From Paucisalibacillus algeriensis (GTDB taxonomy: Bacteria > Bacillota > Bacilli > Bacillales > Amphibacillaceae), in NCBI RefSeq assembly GCF_000577245.1, contig NZ_CBYO010000022.1, positions 496,001 through 560,000 of the forward strand: 64,000 nt of DNA, in the 5' to 3' direction. Position 1 is the first letter of the stretch. Every line of letters starts with the position of its first letter. Positions 28,219-37,896 of the stretch are shown here, piece by piece. Below the pieces are notes generated by a model, which was not told where the DNA came from, did not search any database, and worked only from the letters and a program-made list of their open reading frames with translations. Position numbers and translations under genes: made by a program.

Positions 28219-29088
28219 TCACCGCTTTAGAAACTGGACAATATCTTCATAGACAATCTGATTCTCAACCTCATTCAACACTTCATGCCTCATCCCATGA
28301 TACACCTTGTTAATTATATGTTTATAACCTATTTTTCTAAGTGAATGAAATGAATCATGTAACCCTTCTTCTCCACCAGTTACGGGGTCGTCTTCCCCAA
28401 CTACACTTAGAATCTCAAGCTCCGGATTGTTGCATTGATACTTTTTATACTGGTGCATATTCCAATCCGCTTCAAAAACTGTTAACATACCATTATTCTG
28501 ATAATAAAATTGGCATAATGGATCATTTTGATATGCTACAATATTGTCCTGATTCGTACTAAGCCAGGAGTCGTCCTTGCTGTTTCTATTTAAGTTACGA
28601 AGCACTTTACTATACCCATGTACTCCGGAGAAATATGTGATTACTTTCCCCAGAATAATTCCAAGACTAACCAAGGGTACATAATTTGCAGTTCCACTTA
28701 GTACCAGCTTTTTTATTTCCTGATCGTGCTTTTGTAAATAACATCTCGCAAATAGCGAGCCCAAGGAATGACCAAACAAGGATAGATCCTTATTGTGAAA
28801 ACGACGCTTGATATAGTTGGTTATCATCACCTGGTCCTGGATGATTTCCTCTACACCATTCATAAAACCCAAAGGGTACTGCTCGTTTATGGATTCTCCA
28901 TGACCGCGACTATCAGATATGATTACGGTAAATCCATTGGTATTTAAGTAGTTTATGAAATCATAATAGCGTTCTTTATGTTCCTGAGCGCCGTGAATTA
29001 TCTGTACCAATCCCATTGTTTCATGGGCTTCAAAGAGTACTACAGATAACTTTAGCCCGTCATTTGCTGTTAAATGTATATTTTCCAT
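28219..29088 (-). CDS. Alpha/beta hydrolase, lysophospholipase / monoacylglycerol lipase type, 289 aa
   Basis: Alpha/beta-hydrolase with the SRGHGES segment, nucleophile elbow GHSLGS (Ser about residue 97), acid in VVGEDDPVTGG (about 231) and His in GMRHEVLNE (about 267). This is the PldB/monoacylglycerol-lipase family, acting on lysophospholipids or monoglycerides. No signal peptide, so cytoplasmic. AAAGGTGA site before ATG. It lies 34 nt after a DoxX-like membrane gene, likely one transcript. Substrate not determinable. Confidence 0.9.
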   Translation of the reverse strand: MENIHLTANDGLKLSVVLFEAHETMGLVQIIHGAQEHKERYYDFINYLNTNGFTVIISDSRGHGESINEQYPLGFMNGVEEIIQDQVMITNYIKRRFHNKDLSLFGHSLGSLFARCYLQKHDQEIKKLVLSGTANYVPLVSLGIILGKVITYFSGVHGYSKVLRNLNRNSKDDSWLSTNQDNIVAYQNDPLCQFYYQNNGMLTVFEADWNMHQYKKYQCNNPELEILSVVGEDDPVTGGEEGLHDSFHSLRKIGYKHIINKVYHGMRHEVLNEVENQIVYEDIVQFLKR

Positions 29089-29122
29089 GGATTCACCTTT
29101 ATTGTATAAACTACGAAATAAA

Positions 29123-29509
29123 TCAGTTTCTATGTGGCTTGCTCTGCAGTAACCCTTTGAAGTTTTCCCGATATTGCCAAGCTAAATACCCTTCCAACAA
29201 CATAACAAATATTGCTAAAAGAATTAATTCAGAATCAACAAAAATATGAAAGGCTAAAATATTGATTACGATACCAGCGAGGACAACAAGTACTAATGGA
29301 ACAAACCGACGAATTAATAATAATACCCCCGCAATAATCTCAACACCCTTTTCCATTGCTAGAAGATAACCATCTCCAAGAAATTCCGTTGCGGCTGGAC
29401 TTGTTGGTGCAAACGGTTCAAGTCCAAACAATACAACATACCCATTTAACCCAGCTCCAAGAAAAATCGCACCTAATAGAATTTCAGCAACCCTTACTGT
29501 CACCTTCAT
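29123..29509 (-). CDS. DoxX-like integral membrane protein, 128 aa
   Basis: Four membrane segments (about residues 5-25, 50-65, 67-90, 92-112). The pattern AEILLGAIFLGAGLNGY and a central MEKGVEIIAGVLLL fits the DoxX/DoxD-like family. GGAGGG ribosome site before ATG. First gene of a two-gene unit with the lysophospholipase-like gene. Function unknown. Confidence 0.75.
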   Translation of the reverse strand: MKVTVRVAEILLGAIFLGAGLNGYVVLFGLEPFAPTSPAATEFLGDGYLLAMEKGVEIIAGVLLLIRRFVPLVLVVLAGIVINILAFHIFVDSELILLAIFVMLLEGYLAWQYRENFKGLLQSKPHRN

Positions 29510-29688
29510 CTAAAGCCCTCCAATTATTAGGAATTGATATTCACAAATCCATCATACCAGTTCCACAAGATCAGTAATGTTAATTTCAGGAAGATTCTAA
29601 GTATTTAGTTCTTTCCTCCTAATGTTGAAACTTTTTGAGGACTCATGCGTATTTATTAGAAGATTAGTGTGGAGAGGTGGAACTAATC

Positions 29689-30408
29689 ATGATGGATAAG
29701 CTAGACAAAAAACAAAAGCCCATAACATATACTAACGAAGTAAAACCAACTACATCAGGTTATCTCTTTACAGCTTTATTTGGATTACCTGCCATAGGTT
29801 CAATAATTCTTGGTATTTATCTTGGTTCAATGGATGGTGATTGGTGGGTTCTAGCCTTTTCCCTTCCTATCGCAGTAATCCTAGGGTTCTTTGCATACAT
29901 AGGATTGCCTCTTCAAAGGAAGGAGATTTATCGTTATGAGCTTGGAGATGAAAGAATTCTGCAACAATGGGAGAATACAAAAACCGGTGAAACCAAACGA
30001 AATATCATTCCATATTCTCAAGTGAATAAAGTCTTAATTGGGATGAACCCTGTTCACATCCGTATGCGCAGATCAGGTATGAACGGTTCCATAAGCTATT
30101 ATCGATTTGAAGCCATCCTTTTTATTTTGCACAAAGATGGTACGTTCGTGGAAACATTTTGGAAGTCAAATGACCTTCAAAACTGGATAGACTATTTAAG
30201 AAACAAAGTAAGTATAACTTACACGCAACAGGACCTTAGTAAGGCTATCCGGTCGGCGGGATACGCAGAAATAGATTTTTCACAAGTTGATGGATCACCT
30301 GTTGATGTAGTAACAGAACATGTAGGAAAAGAGCAGGCTGTTATCCTTTTCCCGCTTGGATGCCGGAGGGTGTTCAGGAAGAGGTCTAGGAAAAAAAGGA
30401 CAACATGA
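29689..30408 (+). CDS. Membrane protein with PH-like C-terminal region, 239 aa, unknown function
   Basis: Two membrane segments (about residues 25-45 and 52-72), then a soluble part (YRYELGDERILQQWENTKTGETKRNIIPYSQVNKVLI) resembling bacterial PH-like domains; a basic tail (RKRSRKKR) ends it. I place the start at ATG 29689, 8 nt after GGAGAGGTGG, not at the GTG 12 nt earlier that overlaps the ribosome site. It overlaps the next gene by 4 nt. No specific family recognised. Confidence 0.75.
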   Translation: MMDKLDKKQKPITYTNEVKPTTSGYLFTALFGLPAIGSIILGIYLGSMDGDWWVLAFSLPIAVILGFFAYIGLPLQRKEIYRYELGDERILQQWENTKTGETKRNIIPYSQVNKVLIGMNPVHIRMRRSGMNGSISYYRFEAILFILHKDGTFVETFWKSNDLQNWIDYLRNKVSITYTQQDLSKAIRSAGYAEIDFSQVDGSPVDVVTEHVGKEQAVILFPLGCRRVFRKRSRKKRTT

Positions 30409-30800
30409 TTCGAACTAATTCGAAAAAGGCAGAAGCATGTACGCTTTGGATTCTATTTCTCTATGCTATAGTTTCTTCAGTATTTATTTTACCGGCTACG
30501 CCCTTAGATAAAGATGGGTTGATTGAATTTACCGATGCCATTCTTTTAGGGTACTTAGGGGTAAATTTGCTAGTACCGAGTATATTGGTATTTTTTAGGC
30601 ATTTCTCTAAATGGTATAATCCTATTCTTTATTTTATGATGGTCTCTGTAGGGAACATCATTGGGATATTCTTGGCCTCATTCATTTCAGACTTTCCATC
30701 TATGTACGGCTCTATATTCTTACTAAATTTCTTTAACATGATATTATGGATCTGTGCCCTGATTGGGATAAAATTAATCAAACTCCTATTCAAGAATTGA
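30405..30800 (+). CDS. Four-TM hypothetical membrane protein, 131 aa
   Basis: Almost wholly hydrophobic with four predicted membrane segments (about 12-30, 43-62, 70-92, 98-122). Start overlaps the preceding stop (ATGA), so the two are translationally coupled. No family recognised. It ends 10 bp before a dispersed palindromic repeat that separates it from the convergent galE. Confidence 0.75.
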   Translation: MIRTNSKKAEACTLWILFLYAIVSSVFILPATPLDKDGLIEFTDAILLGYLGVNLLVPSILVFFRHFSKWYNPILYFMMVSVGNIIGIFLASFISDFPSMYGSIFLLNFFNMILWICALIGIKLIKLLFKN

Positions 30801-30810
30801 TTTCGCAGGA

Positions 30811-30862
30811 AGAGACAGCCCCTCACTGCTTTACCACGTTAGAGTGGTGAGGGACTGTCCCC
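30811..30862. repeat. Dispersed palindrome, family A copy 1 (encodes the GalE tail)
   Basis: Arms with cores CCCTCAC and GTGAGGGACTGTCCCC, imperfect in the middle. Same family as 43866-43908 and 55258-55310. Lies between convergent genes; the galE stop codon (30823-30825) is inside it. Confidence 0.85.
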
Positions 30863-31878
30863 ATAGATGGATAACCGTTTGGATTTTTTTGTTGCCATCT
30901 CCATGAATCCTGACACATTTCTTCTAAGCCTCTTTTTGCCTCCCAGCCTAATTCGTTTCTTGCTTTTGATGCATCAGCATAACATACGGCAACATCCCCT
31001 TTTCTACGTGGTGCGATTTCATAAGGGATATTTCTGCCTGAGGCTTTTTCATAATTATGAATCATCTCTAGAACACTATACCCTTTTCCAGTCCCTAAAT
31101 TATACACATCTATTCCAGGGGTTGATTCTACTTTTCGTAGAGCATATACATGTCCTAGTGCCAAGTCAACAACATGGATGTAATCACGAATACCAGTGCC
31201 ATCCTTTGTTGGGTAATCATCTCCGTATATAGAAAGTACTGGTAGTTTACCAATTGCTACACGTGCTAAATACGGAACAAGGTTGTTTGGAATCCCTTTT
31301 GGGTCTTCTCCAATCAAACCACTTGTATGTGCACCGATTGGGTTGAAATATCTTAGAATACCAATACTCCAACTAGAATCTGATTGGCTTAAATCATAAA
31401 AAAACTGTTCAATTATTTGCTTCGTACGACCATATGGATTAGTGGCCCCAAGCGGAAAGTTCTCAGAGATGGGTTGGTAATGTTCGGAAGGTTCATAAAC
31501 AGTTGCAGATGAGCTAAAGACGATCTGTTTCACATTAAATATTTTCATTATTTCACATAAGTTAACAGTACTTATAATGTTATTTGCATAATATCTAATT
31601 GGCTTTTCTGTTGATTCCCCCACCGATTTATACCCTGCTAAGTGGATGACCGAATCGATAGAGTTCTGTAAAAATATATCAAGTAATTTTCGCTTACTTA
31701 GTAAATCTATCTGGTAGACTTTAAAGGATTTACCTGTAATCTCCCTTACCCGTTTTATTCCTTCCTTACTAGAATTAGAAAAATTATCAACAACGACAAT
31801 ATCATAACCATGGTTTAATAATTCAACACATACATGTGTCCCAATATATCCTCCACCGCCAGTAACAAGAATAGCCAA
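30823..31878 (-). CDS. galE: UDP-glucose 4-epimerase, 351 aa
   Basis: Extended short-chain dehydrogenase with the NAD-binding VTGGGGYIGTHV near the N-terminus, catalytic Ser in FSSSATVY and YxxxK (YGRTK, about 148-152), plus the GTGIRDYIHVVDLA motif. Interconverts UDP-Glc and UDP-Gal; last gene of the exopolysaccharide operon, supplying precursor. TTG start at 31878 with AGGGGGTG upstream. Oddity: the last 12 or so residues (GTVPHHSNVVKQ) are translated from a dispersed palindromic repeat, so the protein is longer than the usual Bacillus form (about 339 aa). Confidence 0.95.
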   Translation of the reverse strand: MAILVTGGGGYIGTHVCVELLNHGYDIVVVDNFSNSSKEGIKRVREITGKSFKVYQIDLLSKRKLLDIFLQNSIDSVIHLAGYKSVGESTEKPIRYYANNIISTVNLCEIMKIFNVKQIVFSSSATVYEPSEHYQPISENFPLGATNPYGRTKQIIEQFFYDLSQSDSSWSIGILRYFNPIGAHTSGLIGEDPKGIPNNLVPYLARVAIGKLPVLSIYGDDYPTKDGTGIRDYIHVVDLALGHVYALRKVESTPGIDVYNLGTGKGYSVLEMIHNYEKASGRNIPYEIAPRRKGDVAVCYADASKARNELGWEAKRGLEEMCQDSWRWQQKNPNGYPSMGTVPHHSNVVKQ

Positions 31879-31943
31879 ACCAACACCCCCTACAGCTTCT
31901 ATATAACTTTTGAAACACTTTCATTGCGTTTAATCGTAATAAC

Positions 31944-33227
31944 TCAATACATTACCTTCTTTACTAAACTAGCATTCTCATTGTGGTGATCTGTAGAATT
32001 TCGGTCATTCTTGATAATTCGCACCAATACAAGGTATAAACTAATTAGTTCTACGAAAGAAGCTATTATCACTGCAATAGCTGCTCCATAAACCCCAAGT
32101 TTTGGTATGAATACGATACACCCTATAACACTTGTCAGGACCCATAATCCAGCAAGATATGGTTGTGACTTAAAATGCCGAGTTGCAATAACACCATTAG
32201 CTAAGAATGCTGCTGGATAACTAAACAAACCGGAAACCATAATCGCAACGAACAGTCCAGAATACGCAGCATAGGAAGGTGTATAAATAATAGACAATAG
32301 GAATTCACCAAAAATATAAGTAGTTATAAGTCCTAAAACACCAATAATGGCCCCAATACCAAGTAGCTTTAATAATAGATTATTAAATCCTTTTAGATTG
32401 CCTTCTTCATATAGGCTTGCTAGTAATGGTGCTGCAGGTTGCCTCAAAGCATTTACTACTCGATTTCCAGCAAGTAATATATAGAAAAGTGCAACAAAGT
32501 AGCCAAGTTCTTCTTTTCCAAGGAAATACTCCACCAGATAGCTTGGTAGATTGGTGTTTACCGTTGTCAATAGTCCCATGATACCTAATGGAATCGTTAG
32601 TTTGACTAATTGCTTCATTTTCGTAACGTTAAAACTTGGCTTTATTGATCCATATCTTTTTGCAATTAGACAATCAAAGAATAGTAGTATCACAGTCCAT
32701 ACTAAAATCTGACCAATAATCGCCATCATTAAGCTGTTTGTTGTATAGAGAATCCATGAAAAGACGATTACAGTTAATATTCCTTTCAAAACACTAGAAA
32801 TGTTAATAAAATCCATCCGCTCATATTTATGCAACTTTCCATGTAAGATATCACTCACTGATTCAGGTAACTTCGCAATTCCAATTAAAATAATGATCAT
32901 GGAAGTTTGAAATTCATAGCCTATTACGAGGACTATCGCTATGATTATAAGAAAAGAAATCAGTACAGAAACGATCCTGGTACCAAGGTAATGATGAAAC
33001 CCATAACTGCCTTTTGCATCTGTAATAAGCGTTAACCGGAGTCTCATTTCGGTTAACATGATAATAGGAGCTGTAACCGCTAAACCAAGGGCATATTTTC
33101 CTACCATTTCTGGCGTTCCAAGCTTGGCGATTACGATTAATAGTAACCATTGTGTTAAGGAATAAATAATAGTACCTGCTAATGTCCAGGTCATATTTGT
33201 TTTGAGTGATAGTTTTTTTATTACCAC
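31944..33227 (-). CDS. Oligosaccharide flippase (Wzx-like), 427 aa
   Basis: About 12-14 membrane segments and the fold pattern of the polysaccharide transport (MOP/Wzx) superfamily. GTG start at 33227 with TGAGGGG 6 nt before. It moves lipid-linked repeat units across the membrane; consistent with a Wzy-like polymerase and an initiating sugar transferase in the same operon. 61 nt after the FemAB-like gene and 65 nt before galE. Confidence 0.88.
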   Translation of the reverse strand: MVIKKLSLKTNMTWTLAGTIIYSLTQWLLLIVIAKLGTPEMVGKYALGLAVTAPIIMLTEMRLRLTLITDAKGSYGFHHYLGTRIVSVLISFLIIIAIVLVIGYEFQTSMIIILIGIAKLPESVSDILHGKLHKYERMDFINISSVLKGILTVIVFSWILYTTNSLMMAIIGQILVWTVILLFFDCLIAKRYGSIKPSFNVTKMKQLVKLTIPLGIMGLLTTVNTNLPSYLVEYFLGKEELGYFVALFYILLAGNRVVNALRQPAAPLLASLYEEGNLKGFNNLLLKLLGIGAIIGVLGLITTYIFGEFLLSIIYTPSYAAYSGLFVAIMVSGLFSYPAAFLANGVIATRHFKSQPYLAGLWVLTSVIGCIVFIPKLGVYGAAIAVIIASFVELISLYLVLVRIIKNDRNSTDHHNENASLVKKVMY

Positions 33228-33288
33228 GTAGTACCCCTCATTTTTCTTAGGTTAAAATAAAACCGAGTCATTCATGTACTGAAATCCC

Positions 33289-34131
33289 TTATGCGTTTTT
33301 CGATATATATCGTTTCCCTTTAAGGCTTCTTGCTCGTAAGAACTCAGGTCTTTTGCGCATTTTCACCCAAAATACGAGAGCTGTTATTCTGCCTATCAGT
33401 GTTAAGGGGTAAATTCTCTTATCTACATCAACTGTTTTTCCGCCAAATTCTTTTTTAAACCGGTTAATATGTTCTTCATCATCTTCGAGCGATTCAACAA
33501 ATAATCCTCCAAAATCGAACCATTTTTGCCCCATGTTTCGGAAGCTTTTCATATCCTGCCAATGAAGGTATCGATTTGCACGACCAATCATGTTACGAAT
33601 CGTTGAATTTTCAAATCGGGCAGAAGCAGAAAAAAGCATTGAACAATATGATTCCGTTTTTACATAGGCGTGATAGCAAAGCACATTATCTTCTTTATCC
33701 GTCATATAGGAAATAATTAGAGCATCTTGGTCTCTTAAATGCTGTAATCTCTCCTTATTACCTTTTGGTAGTTTTTTATGCTTGGCAAATCGATCAAAGA
33801 ATTGAATGAAATCATTTATTTCTTCGTCTGTCGGATGTTTTAGCTCCTGATAATGGAGCGGGTCTCTTTTACTTGCACGATTAATTTTATATCTTGCATT
33901 CTTGTGAATACTTCTAAATATTTCCTCTTCTGTCTGCTCCAAGTCAATGACTAACGTCTTTCCATAACTGTGAATGAATCGTTTATGAGATAGGATTTCC
34001 TCCGGCTCATCATTAGGAAATAGTACCTTGGAGGCAATTAGGATATCTACGTTTTCACCATGAGCTATTTTCGTAGATCCATAAATGTCCATCATGTTAA
34101 CAAGTCCTCGCTTATAACGAACTTCAACCAT
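33289..34131 (-). CDS. FemAB/GNAT-like acyltransferase of the polysaccharide locus, 280 aa
   Basis: Sequence pattern of the FemAB-like/GNAT superfamily: LVIDLEQTEEEIFRSIHKNARYKINRASKRD (shown in part: FRSIHKNARYKINRASK) in the first half and an acetyl-CoA-type fold after it, ending with KWFDFGGLF and INRFKKEFGGK. Such proteins transfer aminoacyl or acyl groups onto cell-wall or polysaccharide precursors. I place the start at ATG 34131 (GGGAG 8 nt upstream, 19 nt after the kinase stop). An upstream in-frame ATG at 34206 would overlap the kinase gene by 56 nt without a ribosome site. Target unknown; modification of the exopolysaccharide repeat is the likely role from context. Confidence 0.8.
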   Translation of the reverse strand: MVEVRYKRGLVNMMDIYGSTKIAHGENVDILIASKVLFPNDEPEEILSHKRFIHSYGKTLVIDLEQTEEEIFRSIHKNARYKINRASKRDPLHYQELKHPTDEEINDFIQFFDRFAKHKKLPKGNKERLQHLRDQDALIISYMTDKEDNVLCYHAYVKTESYCSMLFSASARFENSTIRNMIGRANRYLHWQDMKSFRNMGQKWFDFGGLFVESLEDDEEHINRFKKEFGGKTVDVDKRIYPLTLIGRITALVFWVKMRKRPEFLRARSLKGKRYISKNA

Positions 34132-34150
34132 ACCCTCAACTCCCAAATCG

Positions 34151-34828
34151 TTAGTAATAATCCGTATTATTTTTGGGTTGTTTTTTCCCATTAAAAACTG
34201 CCCCAATTAAATTGGCACCAGCAAAACAAAGCTGTTCCTTGGCCTTTTTTACTTCCTTTACCTCATTCTTTTTTGCCCTAACAACCAATAAGGTACCATC
34301 ACATTGATTGGCTATTAATGTAGCATCTGTCACAACCAAAACCGGTGGCGTATCAAAGATGACCACATCATACCGGTCCATGACCGTAGTAATGAATTTC
34401 ATCATCTGCTTGGAACCAAGTAATTCTGCTGGATTAGGTGGGAGAATACCACTGGTGATTATGTCAAAATCAGTCCTATATGTTCCATTAATGATTTCAT
34501 CAATCTCTTTTTGTCCGATTAGGTAATTACTCAATCCAAATAGATTTGCTTGCCGGAAGATAAGATGGACTTTGGGCTTTCTCATATCGGCATCCACTAA
34601 TAGAACCCTTTTTCCCCCTTGATTGAACACAATAGCCAAATTAGCAGCAGTCGACGTTTTTCCATCCCCAGCACTAGAAGATGTAATAACTAGACTTCTA
34701 AGCTGCCTATCGACCGAAGCAAAATTAATATTGGAGCGAATCGAACGGAATTGTTCTGCAGCTTGTGTATTATTACGCTCTATCGTGATTAAATTTGCTC
34801 GTTCAGCCTTCTTCCTTTTGCCTTTCAT
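34151..34828 (-). CDS. Bacterial tyrosine kinase (CpsD/YwqD-like), 225 aa
   Basis: BY-kinase with Walker A in SSAGDGKTST (about residues 51-60), Walker A' LLVDADMRKP, Walker B VVIFDTPP and a short C-terminal Tyr pair (TDYY) for autophosphorylation. It controls chain length/export with the membrane modulator whose gene overlaps it by 4 nt. No CpsB/YwqE-type phosphatase gene is present in the window. Confidence 0.95.
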   Translation of the reverse strand: MKGKRKKAERANLITIERNNTQAAEQFRSIRSNINFASVDRQLRSLVITSSSAGDGKTSTAANLAIVFNQGGKRVLLVDADMRKPKVHLIFRQANLFGLSNYLIGQKEIDEIINGTYRTDFDIITSGILPPNPAELLGSKQMMKFITTVMDRYDVVIFDTPPVLVVTDATLIANQCDGTLLVVRAKKNEVKEVKKAKEQLCFAGANLIGAVFNGKKQPKNNTDYY

Positions 34829-35547
34829 AAATCATCTCTCCCCTTTCTCTTTTTTTTTGCCCGTTTACCAGCCTTTTTCCCATACAGAGCAACCGTTCCT
34901 AACACCGTTATTCCAAGTTCTTCTATATCATTTTCAGTCTTTACCTTGGTATTCAAAAATTCGATTAATAAGGCCAAACCTATACCAGATGCAATACCGA
35001 TAAATCCTGCTACAATCATGTTAATAAGTGGCCTTGGTTGGATAGGGTCCTTTGCTAACGAAGGATTTGCTTTTGACAAAATATAAATATTTTCTACCTT
35101 CATAATAGATATAATCGTACTTTGGAACTTTTCCACCACTAAATTGGCAAGTTCCGCTGCGAACTCGGGACTAGAGCCCGTTGTTGATACCGTTATAACT
35201 TGTGAATTTTCTCCACTACTTACCTGTACTTGTTTTCCTAATTTTTCTGGTGTGATGGTTAACTGCATGTCTTCGATAACTTGTTCCAGAATGGATGGAC
35301 TCTTTAAAATCTCTTTATATGTATTTATAAACTCTAGCTGAGTTTCAACCTCGGAGATATTAATCGGCATATTATCGTTCTGTTGTTGAATGACAATAAA
35401 TTGAGAAGTTGATTGGTAGGTCGGTGTCATCACATAATAACTAACAAAAGCCGCGATCATAACTAGACCTACTGTAAGCGAAAGAATTAAAAGCAGCCTC
35501 TTTTTCAAATTTAATAGGATATCTTGGACCGATAGCATATCCTTCAT
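34825..35547 (-). CDS. Wzz/CpsC-like polysaccharide co-polymerase, BY-kinase modulator (YwqC-like), 240 aa
   Basis: Two membrane segments (about residues 17-38 and 175-197) flank an extracytoplasmic part containing the family pattern YQSTSQFIV; a PxxP-type LAKDPIQPRPL precedes the second segment and a basic cytoplasmic tail follows. This is the Wzz/CpsC architecture of Firmicutes, which activates the CpsD kinase encoded next. GGAGGTGA ribosome site. Part of the exopolysaccharide operon. Confidence 0.93.
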   Translation of the reverse strand: MKDMLSVQDILLNLKKRLLLILSLTVGLVMIAAFVSYYVMTPTYQSTSQFIVIQQQNDNMPINISEVETQLEFINTYKEILKSPSILEQVIEDMQLTITPEKLGKQVQVSSGENSQVITVSTTGSSPEFAAELANLVVEKFQSTIISIMKVENIYILSKANPSLAKDPIQPRPLINMIVAGFIGIASGIGLALLIEFLNTKVKTENDIEELGITVLGTVALYGKKAGKRAKKKRKGRDDL

Positions 35548-35564
35548 CTTTATGTCACCTCCAT

Positions 35565-36860
35565 TTACTGTTCAGTCTTGACTAGGGGCTCTTCTTGGTT
35601 AGCGTGAAAACCTTTCATCATCACAAAAATAATCATTAAAAATAGCCAAACAAATCGGATATTTTCAATATTGATTGTGAGCGCCTGTATTGAAAGGGCG
35701 ATTAATCCTATTAATAAATAAAAATATGTCTTTTCTCCTCTAATTACTAATCCCGATATCAAGCGAAACAAAATAAAAACTGGAAACCACATAAATGCCA
35801 TAAGACCAAATGCACCTGTTTCGGTTAAAAAGGATAAATACGTATTATGCGGGATATTATAAAATGTATTTCCATACATCTCCGTTGAATACGGAATAAA
35901 TTGGCCAATACCAACACCGATAAAAGGATTCTTTGTCCACATATCAAATGCCGATTTCCATAAAAACAGGCGGTATGAGGTCCCATCCCCTTCTGTACCT
36001 ATATTTACTAAGCGCTCCAATGCAAAATTTAAAACATCCGTAGATTGATTAATCCAGAGAATAGTGAAAAAAACAAAAGATGCAATGCCTAAAAATAGAA
36101 TCAATTCTTTAATTCGTGCCGATAAAAAGCTTAGAAATAGTACAATGGCTACACTCATAACTAGACTTAAAATTCCACCACGTGATGCTGTAAAAGTCAG
36201 TGCCAGTAAGATAATCAAAACTGGCAGATTGATAATCACTTTTTTACCAGAAAGTATACGTAATACAGTTATTAAAGAAAGTGAAATAATAAGGTATAAT
36301 GCCGCTAAATTCGGATCATTTAACGTGGCCTGAGCACGACCTTGTAAGTTATAAGCATTATCAATTCCCATCTGATAAAGAATGACACTCCCAATACATA
36401 GAAACGATATAATCAGTGCAGCAATCTTCCACCATCGCAATAGTAGCAATAATAATTCTTCCTTATACTTTTCAAAAAAGATTAAAAATACAACGACATA
36501 GATAAAGTTTACGGAAAGCTTTAAAATGGCAGATATTCCATAAGGAAAATCTATGAAAATATTGGTTACATAATTGACCATGCTAACAATACAGAAATAG
36601 ATAAATAGAAGCATATATAGAATGATTAAATAATATCTCCGTAAGACAATCGCTAAGTATTCCCTATTTTCCTGATGTGTAATTAACCAAAACATCACCA
36701 AAACCATTAGAATATCTGAAAAGGAAACGTTCAAAGTTATCATGACATCTAAATGGAACATTAAGGGTAAGCATAGAATCACAAACGCAATTAAAGTAAA
36801 ATCAAGCCATCTGGTTGATAGCATGGGAAACACCACGATTTTCATTAGAATCTTCATCAT
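35565..36860 (-). CDS. O-antigen ligase / Wzy-like polymerase, 431 aa
   Basis: Membrane protein with about 11-12 segments and the Wzy_C/O-antigen-ligase region (NIPHNTYLSFLTETG, after a long extracellular loop with NPFIGVGIGQF). It polymerises repeat units. The 5' end overlaps the deacetylase gene by 59 nt. ATG 36860 has a weak AAGG 7 nt before it; a later ATG (MLSTRW, 36824) is possible, so the exact start is uncertain. Confidence 0.9.
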   Translation of the reverse strand: MMKILMKIVVFPMLSTRWLDFTLIAFVILCLPLMFHLDVMITLNVSFSDILMVLVMFWLITHQENREYLAIVLRRYYLIILYMLLFIYFCIVSMVNYVTNIFIDFPYGISAILKLSVNFIYVVVFLIFFEKYKEELLLLLLRWWKIAALIISFLCIGSVILYQMGIDNAYNLQGRAQATLNDPNLAALYLIISLSLITVLRILSGKKVIINLPVLIILLALTFTASRGGILSLVMSVAIVLFLSFLSARIKELILFLGIASFVFFTILWINQSTDVLNFALERLVNIGTEGDGTSYRLFLWKSAFDMWTKNPFIGVGIGQFIPYSTEMYGNTFYNIPHNTYLSFLTETGAFGLMAFMWFPVFILFRLISGLVIRGEKTYFYLLIGLIALSIQALTINIENIRFVWLFLMIIFVMMKGFHANQEEPLVKTEQ

Positions 36861-37896
36861 GTTTTACCTTGTATGACTTTTTCAACAAGGTATTCGCCAA
36901 TTCGCCCATGGAGACACTTTCCATTCCATATTGTTCATTTAGCCTTTGATAATATGTGATAATTTCACCTAGCATGTTCATACTTTCTTTCAAATCAGCA
37001 CCAAAGTTATGTGGGTGCCACCATAAGTGATATAATTTTCTTTCCTTTGCTGCCATTTCCATTCCTGCTTTAATTCTTCTTAGCTTCAATGATTCCATTA
37101 CACTCATTCTTTTGACATATGGTCGTAAAAATTGACTGGATGGGATATCAATGATTCCATCCTTCTGTACAAGGTCATCTAATACATAAACATGATGGCC
37201 TGAGAGATTCATATAGCTATCCATCAATCTGATTACTCTTTTAAATTTACTATCCTGCTTCCCAGTTACCTTGTATAACCAATGTTTCTCACAACCTCTA
37301 TACAGCTTTACCCCATGACTTTTACAGATAGATAAATAGTCAGGATTAATTTGATTACGTGGAAAAATAATAGTCTTGATGGATATGTTATGTTTTTTTG
37401 CAACTTCTATCGCTTTTATTAAATCCACCTCAAATTGTTTGGCGCATTGACCTTTTGCTAAACAATAATAATGACTAAATGTATGGGTTGCTATTTCTTG
37501 ATTTGGAACTTGCTTTATTTGATTGATAAGTTGGGTTCCGAAATGAAAAGGATCTTCTATTTCGTTTTCTCCAATCTGTTCGATGTGCTGGTAGGCAGAC
37601 AAGGAAGTGTCATCATAATTTGGTAATTCATCAGGTACCTCTTTCAATAAATCCTTTTTATTATCAAAAAATAAGAATCCAACAATCCCCCATGTTGCAT
37701 GAATGTTATGCTTCCTGAATAGTTTCAGCAATTGTGGAACTGCTTCTCTGGCACCAAGTAAATTTTCCTTGTACTGCTCGATGGTAAATACATCGAAAAC
37801 TCCCCAATTCAATTCCAAATCAAGGGAAATCACAAATTTACCGTTTTTTCTCCGGTTCATTTTACACCACCAATAACTTTCATTATTCATTTTCAA
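36802..37896 (-). CDS. Polysaccharide deacetylase (NodB-like, CE4), about 352-364 aa
   Basis: ISLDLELNWGVF near the N-terminus supplies the D-x-E variant of the metal/catalytic Asp motif, with ATWGIVG and the THTFSHYY (HxxxH-like) metal site at about 140, and WWHPHNF late. No signal peptide, so it acts inside the cell or on the membrane inner face, probably on lipid-linked sugars. The TTG at 37896 overlaps the previous stop; ATG at 37860 (MNRRKNGKF) may be the real start because the first 12 residues look unstructured. An intracellular deacetylase in an exopolysaccharide operon suggests partly de-N-acetylated sugars. Confidence 0.85.
   Translation of the reverse strand: MKMNNESYWWCKMNRRKNGKFVISLDLELNWGVFDVFTIEQYKENLLGAREAVPQLLKLFRKHNIHATWGIVGFLFFDNKKDLLKEVPDELPNYDDTSLSAYQHIEQIGENEIEDPFHFGTQLINQIKQVPNQEIATHTFSHYYCLAKGQCAKQFEVDLIKAIEVAKKHNISIKTIIFPRNQINPDYLSICKSHGVKLYRGCEKHWLYKVTGKQDSKFKRVIRLMDSYMNLSGHHVYVLDDLVQKDGIIDIPSSQFLRPYVKRMSVMESLKLRRIKAGMEMAAKERKLYHLWWHPHNFGADLKESMNMLGEIITYYQRLNEQYGMESVSMGELANTLLKKSYKVKHDEDSNENRGVSHAINQMA

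Noticed and set aside
34132-34206. Upstream start of the FemAB-like gene
   Set aside because: It would overlap the kinase gene by 56 nt and has no ribosome site; ATG 34131 has one.
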